DNA from: Adiantum capillus-veneris
Lineage: Eukaryota; Streptophyta; Polypodiopsida; Polypodiales; Pteridaceae
Assembly (NCBI GenBank): GCA_014529385.2
Contig: CM043958.1
Location: 142,346,734-142,410,733, forward strand
DNA: 64,000 bases
Direction of reading: 5' to 3'
Position 1 is the stretch's first letter. Each line of letters begins with the position of its first letter. The position numbers were made by a program, and so were the translations under genes. This document shows positions 45,660 to 57,125 of this stretch, piece after piece. The notes below the pieces were generated by a model. The model was given only the letters and a program-made list of their open reading frames with translations. It was not told the DNA's origin and searched no databases.

Positions 45660-46015
45660 TGTCCAGGCACTGATGAATGTCTTGTGGAAGGTCTTCACAA
45701 CCACTTGAAAATTTGCATAGTCAAAATCAGCTCATGACTTCAATTCCCAAAACTTGAACGTTGCATCCAAGGTTTGACATACCTTCTCCTTGCAAGTTCT
45801 AGTTGCACCATTGTTTGCATGATCAACTATAGCATTGTGAAAAATTTTAAACCTATTGTATCTCAATGCTTTTTCTTGTACACTTTGGCTTTTACATTGC
45901 CTTCCACTTGTAAGCATTGATAGGAAGATTTGAGCTTTTAGATCACCAATGGACAACTTCTTTGGAACATCTTGGCCAATCTTAGAGCTCTTTTCATCCT
46001 ACTCTATCTTAACAT
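45660..46015 (-). pseudogene. Unrecognised coding relic
   Basis: On the minus strand a frame from about 46015 to 45660 reads nearly open, for example LKAQIFLSMLTSGRQCKSQS, DHANNGATRTCKEKVCQTLD and FDYANFQVVVKTFHKTFISA, with a single stop near 45732. The composition looks protein-like. I recognise no family; it could be an old transposon or host fragment. Confidence 0.3.
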
Positions 46016-46610
46016 GTCCTCTATGCAAACCCATCTCTAAGAGCATTGTCTCTAAGGCTGAGATTGCCCTTTTCTTTATAGGGAGAGGTCAAGTGGTCCA
46101 TGGGAAATGTAAAGAAACATTAATTTTTATAATTATCTTACAAAGTGTATGCATTGTGAATATGTGTACCTTGGATAGTGAGATATCCAAAATGGGTCAA
46201 AAGTTGGGGACGCAAAGATGTCTATCCGATGCTCTTCTCCAATATGGCTTGTCGAGGATGTAAACACATTCCATGTAATACAAGCAAGGGCTTTTTCTTG
46301 TTGCTCCTTTGGAAATGTTGTACATGCATTTTAAGGTCTCTAGGTCTTGAGCCATATGCCACTCAATTGTTTAGGAGCTTATGCCCTCCATATCCAATTT
46401 CTTTCCATTTATTTGTTTGCTTATTATTTCTAGGATGCTAGTTTGTGAAAAACCCAATTCAATATATTGAAGTTCTCAAACAGCACCTAAAAGGGTAATT
46501 TTAAGGTGTTTGGAATGCACATTCAAAAGCATATAGCTTAAACATAATGTTAGCTCACCTTAAACATAACCTCAGCTCACGTTGAAGGTAGCAAGAAGAA
46601 AAATAACTTG
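46016..46610. other. No gene seen
   Basis: AT-rich, with short frames on both strands and no recognised motif. Confidence 0.35.
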
Positions 46611-46614
46611 TGCT

Positions 46615-46963
46615 TAGATTAGACACTAAAGTTTCTAGGGTCATACAGTCCAATGCTTGCATCCACGGCTCTGCTCATGAATGTGATTATGACTTGCTCA
46701 ACCTTTGACTCTTTTACAAGCTCACACTCATCTAGCTTGATGGAAAACTTTAGGACACCATTTCACTCTTTGGAAGTAACATTGAACAAGTACACAATGT
46801 ATGTATGTAGGGTGTTTGGTGATTTATATGTCAATTCAATGTGAAAAGGACTTCCCAACATTTGAAGCACCTCCTCATTCACTTCTCGTCTTGGTCTTTG
46901 AATAGAGAAAGGGTTTGGAAATAGCATGTGCTTGATGTGAATATTTTTTACTTGTTTTTTCAT
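46615..46963 (-). pseudogene. Unrecognised coding relic, one stop
   Basis: The minus-strand frame from 46963 reads RREVNEEVLQMLGSPFHIEL, has one stop at 46763-46765, and continues open for 45 codons (LKFSIKLDECELVKESKVEQ, then SRAVDASIGLYDPRNFSV). About 110 codons with one stop suggests a former protein. The family is not recognised. Confidence 0.3.
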
Positions 46964-48751
46964 AGACCTAAGTAGGAGGAGTTAGAAATACAAACCCTTT
47001 TTGAGTGGAATAGCACTACAAATGATGTTACATACTTGTAAATGGTAGCATATCCTTTATTCAATATACCAACTTCATCCAAAATTGAAATCCTATGCAT
47101 GGCGTTGGTTCTCCTTTAAAAGGTTATCAAGATGTTTGGCAAAGATCTTACCATAGTGCTTGTCATCCAAGAGGCCAGTAACGTTTTCTCAATTCAATAT
47201 GAGCTCGTAAGGCGGCAAGGAGGTGGTTGTGTTGTGCTCCACTTCCTTGTCAAGGTGCAGCAAAGATTTGGGAATGCATGTCAAAAGTGAGAGATATGTG
47301 TGAGAGATTATTGCCAAATATGGTTTTTGGGAGCAAGTAATAGTGTTTTTGATGTTGTAAGTAAATATTCTTGGAAGTTACTAAAGTGCAACTAATTTAT
47401 GGGTTGAAAATGTAGTTTTCAAAATGCCATGTGTGTCTTTATGGCTTGCTAATCGGGGTCCAGATGGAGAACTTATGGACATTTTGATATTTTCCAAGGG
47501 CCATTTCTATTGTTTTTAGACTGTATCAAGGTCCATGCTTGGGTGACTGGATCCAATTTTATAGGGTTTTGGATAAACGTGTCTAGTATGGGCTAGAGCA
47601 TGTGCTTTGTAGTGCTCAAATCAGGTATTAATTGCTCAAGTTTTGGACGATACAACTCTCTCTATAGTTCTAGGTCTCCATGAGCAGGACAAATGGATGC
47701 AAATGCAGATAAAGTTTAAAGAATTGTCAATCATAATTTTGTGCTTAGTACTACCTCATTGACCTAGCATGTTAAATATTATGTACTTTGAAGACCACAA
47801 AAAATTCATGAAGAGCTTCATATATAGAATGTTATCTCTTAGAGACAATTGATTGCAAGATATGTGGAATATGGCAGTGGGGGGGCAATGAAGTTTTGGG
47901 TTGTTTTTGAAAAACAAGGGAAGGTTTTAGTTAATTGACATGACATATGCTAGCACTAATGCTAGACAGGGCCATTGAAGTAATGGCAATGCTTTGATTT
48001 ATATGCATACCAAGAGTGTCTAGCTTGGAACTACCTTGGTCGATAAGTATGCAAAATCTGGTGCTCTTTAAAAAACACGAAGATTGCTTGAGTAGCTTTG
48101 TGTTGGGGACAAAGATGATAGTTGCGCATAAAAATTTTCACTCATATTGTTAGTCAATAGATGTTGAAAAGAGATGTGAAACTTGGCAAAGTGTTGTTTG
48201 AAATGTATGCCAAATTTGGGGCAAAGGAGCTTGGGTCAAAGCAATGTCCACGCATAAGAGCGTGGCCATTAAATGGCCGCCCATAAGGGCTTTTGGGTTG
48301 GCCACCCATAGCGACAAATACATTAATGTAATTCGAATAAAGGAGGGGGAAACATGAGTATGGCATGGGAGGACGGAACAAACAGCAATAGAGGATTTCA
48401 AGAGCTCGTGGCGAGTAATAGGGAGCGTAGATGAGCCAGCTCATGCAATGTAAAATGGACTACATGCCTAGGTTTCCCTTTTTGGCCCTCATCTTGGTGA
48501 CTTTGGTGCTGCTTTGGACCTTCTACTACCATGTCATAATAGCCTTTCCCATGCCACATCAGTCACGATGGCATGATTGTTGTGAGAGGGAAAAGGGGAT
48601 TAAAAAAAACAAGTTTTTTTTTTAAAAAAAGGGAAGATTATGAGGAGAATGGTGTAATAGAGTGGATTATATACAAGGAGATTGGGGGCAAGCAATCACA
48701 AGAGGAGGAATCTCTCTCTTTCACAAGCTCTCACTCACTCCCATCATAGGG

Positions 48752-48754
<3 letters not shown>
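46964..48754. other. No gene seen
   Basis: AT-rich intergenic DNA; no LTR, array or coding motif recognised over 1.8 kb. Confidence 0.4.
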
Positions 48755-48807
<53 letters not shown>

Positions 48808-48811
<4 letters not shown>

Positions 48812-49567
48812 AGGAAATAAGACGTAGCTAAATAGATAATTGAGTAGATTACTTAATGGAGAGAGACAGATTTATATACACGAGATTATAGAGTAGAGAG
48901 AGAGAGAGAGTACACACGATATACGTGGTTCACCCAATGTGGGCTACGTCCACGAGAAAGCAACCACTCAATGGCTTTAGTACTTCAAAATAAGAAGTAG
49001 TTTACAAAGGGATTATACCCTTAGTGGAGCTCCCGCCTTGCTTCACTCTCACCACCTCACACTCACCTTGTTGCATCAACTTCACACTATGAAATGTGTG
49101 TAGAAATGGCCTCCTTTTATAGTCCAAAAGGGCTGCCCTCTCTTATGAGAGACAGCCATGTGTAGCCGCCCTTGTGCGAATAAGTCCAAATCGGACCCTC
49201 CAATCCGCCCATGTGTGGCCGCCCTTGAGAAGACAAGTCCGCTTTTGAATTCGGCCACCGACCACCGGCCATTGACTTCCGACCACCGGCCATCGGCCAT
49301 TGACTACCGGCCACTGGCCAACCGACCGGTTGTTTTCCGACCACTTTCCAGCTGCCGTCCGGCCATAATATTCCGGCGAAAAAAAAAGTCTCAGGGGCCT
49401 CCGCCCCTGAGGCCTTTAAAGTTGCCCCTTATTCTTGTCCATGAAAATTTTGGTTTCCGGTGAGTGATTTTCCTTCATGCACGATGGCTTCTCCTCATAA
49501 TGGGGGCCTTACAAATGTGTGCTTTTACCACAGAAAATTACAAGGGTCAATCAGGCTCCATACTTAA

Positions 49568-49569
<2 letters not shown>
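48808..49569 (-). mobile_element. 762-bp solo LTR inside a CT microsatellite
   Basis: The unit starts TGTTAGGAAATAAG and ends CTTAACA, with inverted ends TGTTA/TAACA. TCTCT lies on both sides as a possible 5-bp target duplication, though the CT array would give this anyway. Read on the minus strand it contains CTATAAAAGGAGGCC (complement of 49108-49122), a TATA promoter. The complement of 'tacgtggttcacccaatgtg' (48920-48939) is a phrase I associate with plant copia LTRs. No internal region is attached, so it is a solo LTR. Confidence 0.85.
49225..49375. repeat. GGCC-rich short repeats within the solo LTR
   Basis: Repeated 'cgaccaccggccat' and 'ccggccattgac' phrases, about six loosely related units. 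They cause the high-GC islet at this point. Confidence 0.75.
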
Positions 49570-49623
<54 letters not shown>

Positions 49624-49627
<4 letters not shown>

Positions 49628-50131
49628 AAGAAGGAGATCTCTCTCACCAAGTCTTCATAGCTCTTCCTCTTGATCTCACCCACTTAAACAAGCTCCCATA
49701 TCCTTAAGATCCATACCCCTCTCTCAGTTCTTTAAGAAACAAAAAAGGAGGGAAGAGCCAAAAGAGGATTAAAAGGACAACATTAAGGGCATCAAGGAGT
49801 GCATGAAGAGGATAATTAAGTAAAGTAAAACATTAAGGGTGTCAAGGAGGGCACGAGCAAGAGAATTAAGTCAAGAAAAGGGCTTCAAGGAGGGCAATAA
49901 AGAGATTTTAAACATGTTAATCAAGAACCGGAAAGAAGGATTTGAACTTCCTTGTCCATGTTCCCTTTTTGTTAGCAATGCCCTTAATGACCAAGCTTTG
50001 TAAATCAAGCTCCAATTTCGGTTAACTCTATCAGTTTAAAGCAATTCATATGTCATTTTTAAGCATTCTAGATGTCATTTAAGCCATTTTATTTGTGTTG
50101 TGCATCTTTTCTCTCTTGTTTCCCACAGCGA
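49624..50131. other. No gene; three degenerate 'attaagggcatcaaggag' units
   Basis: Bases about 49780-49900 hold three loosely repeated units containing 'aagggc(a/g)tcaaggag.gca'. No coding frame. Confidence 0.55.
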
Positions 50132-50177
50132 TGTCGGGGGATATGGTTTTGAAACGTGAGCCGAGAAGGGGCAGCAC

Positions 50178-50180
<3 letters not shown>

Positions 50181-50259
<79 letters not shown>
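50181..50259 (+). repeat. Compound (TG)n-(GA)n microsatellite
   Basis: Twenty TG units pass directly into about 19 GA units. The right-hand copy of the 1-kb repeat has only a short GA tract here (53069-53084). Confidence 0.95.
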
Positions 50260-50261
<2 letters not shown>

Positions 50262-50730
50262 AATAGATGGAATCAATGTAGATGAAGCTTAAACACTTGA
50301 ATCTAGCAACTTGAACAAGATTCTGAAGCTTGATTACACAAAGAGGATTGTTAACAACATCGCTACTTGAAATAAAATGTTAATTAAGGAGTTTAAGCTC
50401 CTTACATCGATTTAACCTGACTTAATTCATGTGATATTAGAGTAAATAAAACTTTAGTTATCTCGATGATGATAATGTTGAGGTTGATGATAATAATATT
50501 CAGGATGATGATGCTTTCCCCCTTGCCTTAATTGGCCTTAAGAACTCTACAATTTCATTCCTGCTCTCTATGTTGTTCATTTCTCATCAAGAAGTCTTCA
50601 AGCTTCCTCCTCCGTTTTCTTTCCACCACCTTTAGGAACTCTCTAGAACTTATATGATTGCCTTCCTTGGCTTGCCAAGCTTGCCTTGATGCTCTTCCTC
50701 TCTTTCATTCCTCCTTTGTTGCTTCAAGGT

Positions 50731-50731
<1 letters not shown>

Positions 50732-50793
<62 letters not shown>
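50732..50793 (+). repeat. (GA)n microsatellite
   Basis: About 31 GA units. The partner at 53519-53545 has about 13. Confidence 0.95.
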
Positions 50794-50796
<3 letters not shown>

Positions 50797-51071
50797 AATG
50801 ATGAAGCAAGAGGCAAGCTATGGAAATTGAGAGAGAAATATGAGGAGATACGATTAATTATGGCTTAATTAAGATCATGCTAATAAGCTTGGGCTTAAAA
50901 CAATAGCGAGCGAGAGACTTTGATGGATTTCAAAGCTTTTGGGAGAGAGGGAGAGATCCAAAGGCTTCATGGAGCTTTGCTATAATAGCCAAAGAGGGAT
51001 CTTGCAGCTATGGTGGTCAGGAAAACTTGGAGGGCTTTTTACAAGTAATATTAAGGGTGCTTAACCATGAG

Positions 51072-51072
<1 letters not shown>

Positions 51073-51117
<45 letters not shown>
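51073..51117 (+). repeat. (TA)n microsatellite
   Basis: About 22 TA units. The other copy of the 1-kb repeat has a GA tract here instead (53821-53842). Confidence 0.95.
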
Positions 51118-51120
<3 letters not shown>

Positions 51121-51499
51121 CGGGCTCATGTGAGCTTGGCTATATTGAGATGTGATGTCCTCCGGCTCCCAGGAGAGAGATATCCCCCCTTTCTTGTTGA
51201 GAGTTTCCGTTCTCCCCACTTAAGAAATTGCCCCAATAGTGGAGTAGCAAAATATCCACATGAGCATACATTTCCTATAATAATCAACTTCAAGCATTTT
51301 TGTTGCAAATATACAATTCATGGATCCAATAGAAAGCAACCCCAATGCATACCCAAAAGTAACCATCTGTATTGAACCTACATTTGAAGTTCCCTAGAAT
51401 CTCTTGGATCAAATACCATTAAGAGAACATAGCATTGATGGGCCCCACAATATACTTGAGCGTCACTTGAAGCATAGTGCAACACCCACATCCCATAAA

Positions 51500-51844
51500 C
51501 TCCTAGTAACTTAATCTCATTACTAACTCAAGCCTTAAAGAGCATTGACTCCCTTTTACTTGCAGCCAAACCATCACTGACATAAGCATCATTAGAAAAA
51601 ATAGCATCCAAATCCTACCATAGTTGGCATACTGTCCAAGGAAATGAAGAAACTTGTACACCTTTTTCAGTACCCATGGTGATTTAGTATTATCACCCCC
51701 TCTAGCTTCATAGCCATCATGAAGAACGTTGAAACAATCTAGACCTATATTAGTAGGGGCATATTTACTTGAGATTTGAGCTTGATCATGGAAAATAGCT
51801 CTAGCCTGCAAATCTTCATCCATAGAAATCCTTAGGAAAACCAC
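51500..51844 (-). pseudogene. Unrecognised minus-strand coding relic A
   Basis: A 113-codon frame (MDEDLQARAIFHDQAQISSK, then VLKKVYKFLHFLGQYANYG) lies between the 1-kb repeats. A neighbouring frame reads DLDAIFSNDAYVSDGLAASK after a frameshift at about 51615. The two together look like one former protein of unknown family. Confidence 0.35.
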
Positions 51845-52408
51845 TCTTCAAAGCCTCAACATTCATCAAAATTGTAGGAGTTACCTCCTCTTGCAACCCC
51901 TATATAAGCATAGAAGTATATTCCCCATGGGAACTGACGCGATCTAGACAATCTTCAAACTCATCAATGTCGTCATTTTCTTCATCATCTGCATCCACAC
52001 TACTTATCAACCCATCATAACACTAAAAAGGTTCATTTGGCACCCCCTCTAAGGGGATACCCTTAAGCATATCCTGTGTCGTCTCTTCAACCTCCTACAT
52101 TTTTTCAAGTATTGTGTATATAATAGCTTTGTTGATGCAATCATATGTAGTAAACATGTTGTCCCAGACAGCTATAGTGTTGATAGATCCATTAGTATCA
52201 TGTAGAGGCTCATCTTTTGGATGAACTTTTTGAGAACATCCCATAACAAGGTGAGTAGCTAGAAAAATGCTTGATGTACAGTCTACATCTTCATGGAACC
52301 ATTATTGGAGGTAGCTTCCATGCAATAAATCTTTGAAAAAAAATCATATTTTTCTATTTCAGCATTAAATTCATTCTTTACCTTTGCTAGGTTGCTCAAA
52401 ATATGGTC

Positions 52409-52960
52409 CTATGAAGCTGAATGTGCTACTTCTAAAGCTATATTTTCTTTGGCTTTACTCCTTGCAGAAATGTGTTTGTCATAGTTGAGGAACTGCATTT
52501 GATCCCCTTCATCTTTATTGAAGTCAATCTTACTTCGTTCAGTAATCTGTTCTATTTCCAAATCCATAATCCTTGACCTTTCACAAATAAATTTTTCTGC
52601 AAAATAATCCCATTGTGTCAAATACGTTTTTGCCAGTTCTTGAACTAGATCTTTGAGCTCGAAGCTTACAACTTCTTCAAAAGATGCAATCATCCAATCT
52701 TTTGGAACCTTTCGCCTCTTCATCTTGGATTCATAACATGCAATAATAGCCTCTGAATCATATCCTTGAAAAACATGATATTGTTCCCGCCATCTCCACC
52801 ACATCATCAATTTGCTTTTTCATCTTCATGGCTTTCACTTCAAGAAAACATCCCTGAACTAATTGCAACATTTTTTGGAAAATCTGCAATTGCTCGGTTC
52901 CCATCAAATCTTTTTGAATTGAAATCTCGAATAAACTGCATCAGTTGTTCTGACATCTCC
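52409..52960 (-). pseudogene. Unrecognised minus-strand coding relic B
   Basis: The frame 52409-52810 is hydrophilic and helical (CYESKMKRRKVPKDWMIASF, KSKIDFNKDEGD-like text, RSKAKENIALEVAHSAS). Upstream on the same strand another frame opens MSEQLMQFIRDFNSKRFDGN near 52957, about 50 bp inside the 53009 repeat. If the repeats are LTRs, this would be gag-like in position. I recognise no gag or pol motif, so the element may be non-autonomous. Confidence 0.4.
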
Positions 52961-53008
52961 TCTTCACCTCCCACCCCAGCTCATTTCACGTTGGATTCAC
53001 CAAAAATG

Positions 53009-53514
53009 TTGTGGGATATGTGTTCGAAATGTGAGTTGGGAAGGCGCGGGGCCTCTAGCTATGATAGGTGAGAGAGAGAGAGAGAAAACAACAAACACAA
53101 TCAATGTAGATGAAGCTTAAACACTTGAATCTGATAGCTTGAACAAGATTCTAAAGCTTGATTACCCAAAGCGAATTGTTAACAACACCACTACTTACAT
53201 TAAATGTTAATTGAGGAGTTTAAGCTCCTTATATCGGCTTAACCTTACTTAATTCATGTGATAATAGGAGAAAATAAAACTTCAATTATCTCGATGATGA
53301 TAATGTTGAGGTCGATGATAATAGTATTAAGGCTGACAATGCTTTCCCTCTGGCCCTAACTGGCCTTAAGAACCCTACAAATTTCATTCCTGCTCTCTGT
53401 GTTTTCTTTCCACCGCCTTCAAGAACTCTCTAAAACTTCTCTAATTGCCTTCCTTATCCTGCCAAGCTCGCCTTGATGCTCTTCCTCATCTTCATTCCTC
53501 CTTTGTTGCTTCAA

Positions 53515-53549
<35 letters not shown>

Positions 53550-53953
53550 AATGATGGATCAAGAGGGTGAGCTATGGAAATTAAGAGAGAATATGAGGAG
53601 ATACGATCAATTATGGCTTAATTAAGATCATGCTAATAAGCTTGGGCTTAACAATAGCGAGTGAGAGACTTTGATGGATTTCAAAGCTTTTGGGAGAGAG
53701 CAAGAGATCGGAAGGCTTCATGAAGCTTTGCTATAATGGCCAAAGAGGGATCTTGTAGCTATGGAAATCAAGAAAACTCGAAGGGCTTTTTACAAGCAAT
53801 ATTAAGGGCGCTTAAGCATGAGAGAGAGAGAGAGAGAGAGAGACCCCCTCATAGGGTTCATGGGATCTCGGCTATATTGAGATATGATGTCCTCCAGCTC
53901 TCACGAGAGAGATATCCCCCCTTTCTTTTTGAGAGTGCCTGCTCTCCCCACTT
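53009..53953. repeat. Right copy of the 1-kb direct repeat pair
   Basis: Begins TGTTGTGGGATATG and is similar to 50132-51222 throughout, with shorter arrays. Both copies lose similarity after 'ctccccactta'. Confidence 0.8.
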
Positions 53954-54384
53954 ATGCATGCAATAACCTTCTAAATCTAGCTCAACGTTTTTCCTTCCCT
54001 TACCACTAGCCATATTGCTAGTGGAGGGCGCAAGAACATGCCTTAATGATGCAGCAGATCAGACTCGAACCACAACAAAATATTTCTTTGATGGTGCCTT
54101 ACGGCAATGCCATGGTATTCCCTTCGCAATTTGCTTCACGATTGTCTTCTTCTGAAGCTCATATAGCGACCATTGCGAGCAGCTCTCTGCTCCTCCCTCT
54201 GCGCCACTCGTTGGTCGACGCCCTCCATGTCTTTTTTATTTACCTTTTTACATTCATTGGCCCTATTTTCCTTAATGGGTGGCCATTTCCATGGACTTGG
54301 GCAACCTTTGGCCCTTAGGTGCACCTTATTTAGCTTACATGTTGACCGAGGCACCATATAAGGCATTGCTGGCTAAAAATTTGA
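53954..54384. other. No recognised gene
   Basis: Frames on both strands (54046-54318 plus, 54136-54366 minus) overlap and have no known motif. Confidence 0.35.
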
Positions 54385-54660
54385 GACTCGAGCTCATCAA
54401 GAACTTAATGTGCCTTTGTTAAGGCACCACATTTGGCATATACGTTGATCAAGACATTGCTCACCATGACATTTGGCATGCACATCGACCAAAGCAGTGT
54501 CGGTCCACCTTCCCGCTGCCATGTTGGACATTCCCCGTACTCAATGCTCTCCAAGAGACGTCCTTAAATTGAAAGCTCATCAAAAAATTTATGTGTTTAT
54601 GTACAGGCACCACACTTGACATAGATAATAACTAAAGCATTACCAAAGAAAATCACATCT
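54385..54660. repeat. Degenerate tandem repeat, about 176-bp period
   Basis: 'gctcatcaagaacttaatgtg' near 54395 and 'gctcatcaaaaaatttatgtg' near 54573 begin two related units. Each continues with 'ggcaccacatttggcata' or a close variant and a 'caaagcattgcc'-like end. Confidence 0.6.
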
Positions 54661-54829
54661 TACTTCTTCTTGCCACTACCATCGATGGCCCTTTAAAGCC
54701 TCGTATGGAATAATTTTAGCTTAAAATTGTCTTGTTATCAAGACCTGACCACTGATCAATAAATACATAGCCTTCAAAGAAGCTTAATCTACATCCCTCT
54801 GTCCACTTTCCCTCCATGGATGCGGAGTT

Positions 54830-54935
54830 GCACGACAGCGAGTAGCTCAGTGCCCCGACTCACCTTGTGAACACATATCCCCCAACATCTTTGGTGAACT
54901 CAATGCGAAGCGAGTTGGGGTGGTAATTTTTTGTT
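54830..54935 (-). repeat. Inverted fragment of the 1-kb repeat boundary
   Basis: The reverse complement of 54860-54925 reads closely like 52970-53040, including 'attcaccaaaaatgttg' and 'ggatatgtgttc'. It is therefore another copy of the same boundary in opposite orientation. Confidence 0.75.
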
Positions 54936-55690
54936 GATAAAGATGAAAACATTGTAAGAAGTGATGATGCAACCAATGATGTAAAAATTTTCTACTTACA
55001 TGCAACAACAACAAGTTGCCTAGCAGTAATTTAGTTTGCATGAGCGGATTTGTAAAGCTTGATAGGTAGTTATAGATAAATTACAATGGTTTGAGGCTGA
55101 GACATTTCAAAAATAAATTGCATCTATGAGAAACCTATGGAAGATAATGGGATTGATTATCAAAATTTAGTAGAAGGTTTTCACTTGATTGTAGTGCATG
55201 AACTAAGGGCTTAAATTGCAGAGCTACAAGTGGCATAAGCAGCAAACTGACAAGAGTTTAAAAGATCTTTGCAAGATGAGTGTTTTCTTGAAGACTACTA
55301 GAGGGTAACTAAGTATAGAAGAAAAATAAGGACTTATCTTCATGAGAACTACTAAGGAAACTTGATAGAAAATTTATCAATTATCTATGGCAAAACAATG
55401 TTCATTGAAGCTTGAGAGGGTTGAGCTATTTATCCAAGTTGCCGATCCATGACTTCAAAGGAGTTTGGTGCAACTACTTGAAGACTCAACATGTGAATTG
55501 GGTTTAACATTTGATTTGTAAAATAGTTTTTGAAGCAATTATTATGATCATGAAGGGCAAATGAGGGTTGATAAGTTGATTGTGGTATGTAATGTAAACA
55601 TAGTTGAAGAGGTATTTATCAAGAGAAACCATCCTACAATACCTAAATTGGAGAAGCCAGTTCTTGATGAATTGGTGAAAGGTATATAGG
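54936..55690. other. Decayed DNA before the gag knuckle relic
   Basis: Probably the rest of a gag-like region, since the next frame carries a knuckle, but no continuous frame or motif is legible. Confidence 0.35.
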
Positions 55691-55914
55691 AGATAAATTT
55701 GAATTTAAAAGTAGTTAATCTTAAAGGATTATGTCCAAAGGCTTCTACCTCAAAACAAAGGCAATGCACTCCATGCAAAGATTGGGATGATCAATGCATG
55801 TGGTGCAATAGTGAAGACCATGAGTGTAAACACTGTGATGATTTTAAGGAAGCATACAAGAAAAATGTTATGGATAAGAAGATTCATCTTAAACAACTAG
55901 AAGTGTTTGCATGA
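55691..55914 (+). pseudogene. Gag zinc-knuckle relic
   Basis: A 72-codon frame contains CTPCKDWDDQCMWCNSEDH with the perfect knuckle CMWCNSEDHECKHC (C-x2-C-x4-H-x4-C), then DDFKEAYKKN and KIHLKQLEVFA. The knuckle-plus-'KIHL' order resembles gag-like proteins of retroelements in seed-free plants and fungi. The remaining element is decayed past recognition. Confidence 0.6.
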
Positions 55915-57050
55915 AGGTTGCAAGGAGAAAAGCTAGAGATGCAAGGTAGGATGCCCATCTTACACAAAAGAAGGCAAAGAAGCTATGGTGGAGAATGGAA
56001 TCCATCAAGCAAACTTGGAGAGATCCAAGCTTGGAGAAGTCTCATAAGGAGGAGACAAGGTGAACCTATGTGAATTTCATGAAATCAAGGCTGGACGTTA
56101 GCAAGAGAAACTATTGAAAAGAGTCTAGTTGAGGTAAGGTGTTGAAGATGCAAACTCACACCATCTCATCGCATTAGCAAGGGTTATTGGAGATGATGCA
56201 AAATTTGAAAGAATGTGTTGAAGATCCAAGTTCAAATAATCTCTTCCATATTTCATACTTCTTATAGATGCTATTGAACTTGAGGGAAGGTTTTGAAGAT
56301 CCAAGTTTATATCCATCTTGCATAGTTCTTATAGATGCCACTTGAATTTGAGGGAAGGTGTGGAAATATGCAAGTTCACACCATCTTTGTTACATTGTGA
56401 AGAAGAGCTAAGGATGAAGGCATGACATAGGTGAGTCAATACGGACTCACGTATGATGTGATGGCATGAGGACATATGCCCATGTTCATGGATTTGACCC
56501 CATCTACATGTTGGAGGTCTCTATGACAACCACCTAGAAGATTGGTGAAAATGATCAAAAAGGTACAAGCAACTTTAGAAGGTTCAACATGGAGACTTGT
56601 AGGAGTGATATCAACCACCTAGACATTAGTGATCTTAGGAATAAATACAAAGAGAAGTTGTTCTCCTAAATATGGCCTACAATTTGATTAGATATGTTAT
56701 CCTAATTTCACTCCTATTATTTTTGGTGAAGGTACAAAGTTGGTTGCATGCAGAGTTGCAGACTACATATCGAGGCCAACATACCAACTTGGGAATTAAC
56801 TACCAAGAGATACAACCAAGATCTTATCGTGGTGTGTGAACCAAATTTGTGCCCTACATCATGGAGGATCTACCTACCAAAGGGATCCCTAAAACTCACG
56901 TGAAGAATTTATCTACATCAGCTATAAAAGAGTACAACAGAGCATGTTGCAATTTTCCCTTTGTAAACAAATGGTACCTAGGTGTACCCTAGTGCCTAGA
57001 GCTTAGTAGTGGTGCCTATTCCAATATGATATTGGGCTAAATCAAGGATG
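55915..57050. other. No gene; imperfect direct repeats
   Basis: The sequence near 56140-56400 repeats a phrase of about 90-120 bp: 'gaaggtgttgaagat(c/g)caagtt(c/t)a(ca)' and 'cttatagatgc(t/c)a'. Two to three units are legible. No coding frame. Confidence 0.5.
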
Positions 57051-57125
57051 TGTTAGTGTTCAAGACAATTGTCCGACCACCCATCCCTAACCACACTAAT
57101 TTATTCTTTGCATATAATGAAAGAA
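57051..57125 (+). repeat. Copia LTR fragment
   Basis: TGTTAGTGTTCAAG...ACCACCCATCC...ATTCTTTGCATATAATGAAAGAATAAGGA resembles 60594-60680 (TGTAAGGGTGCAAG...). It joins directly to mid-gag sequence, so LTR end, leader and gag start are missing. Confidence 0.6.

Larger units (their letters stand above)
48755..49623 (+). repeat. (CT)n array split by an LTR
   Basis: CT units at 48755-48807 and again at 49570-49623 are the two halves of one array. The sequence between them is the solo LTR. Confidence 0.85.
50132..51222. repeat. Left copy of roughly 1-kb direct repeat pair
   Basis: Matches 53009-53953 along its length: 'caatgtagatgaagcttaaa', 'aagctccttacatcg', 'cttaattaagatcatgctaa', 'gagagatatcccccctttct'. 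This copy carries longer TG, GA and TA arrays. The pair could be LTRs, but TG...CA ends were not found at both sides. Confidence 0.8.
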
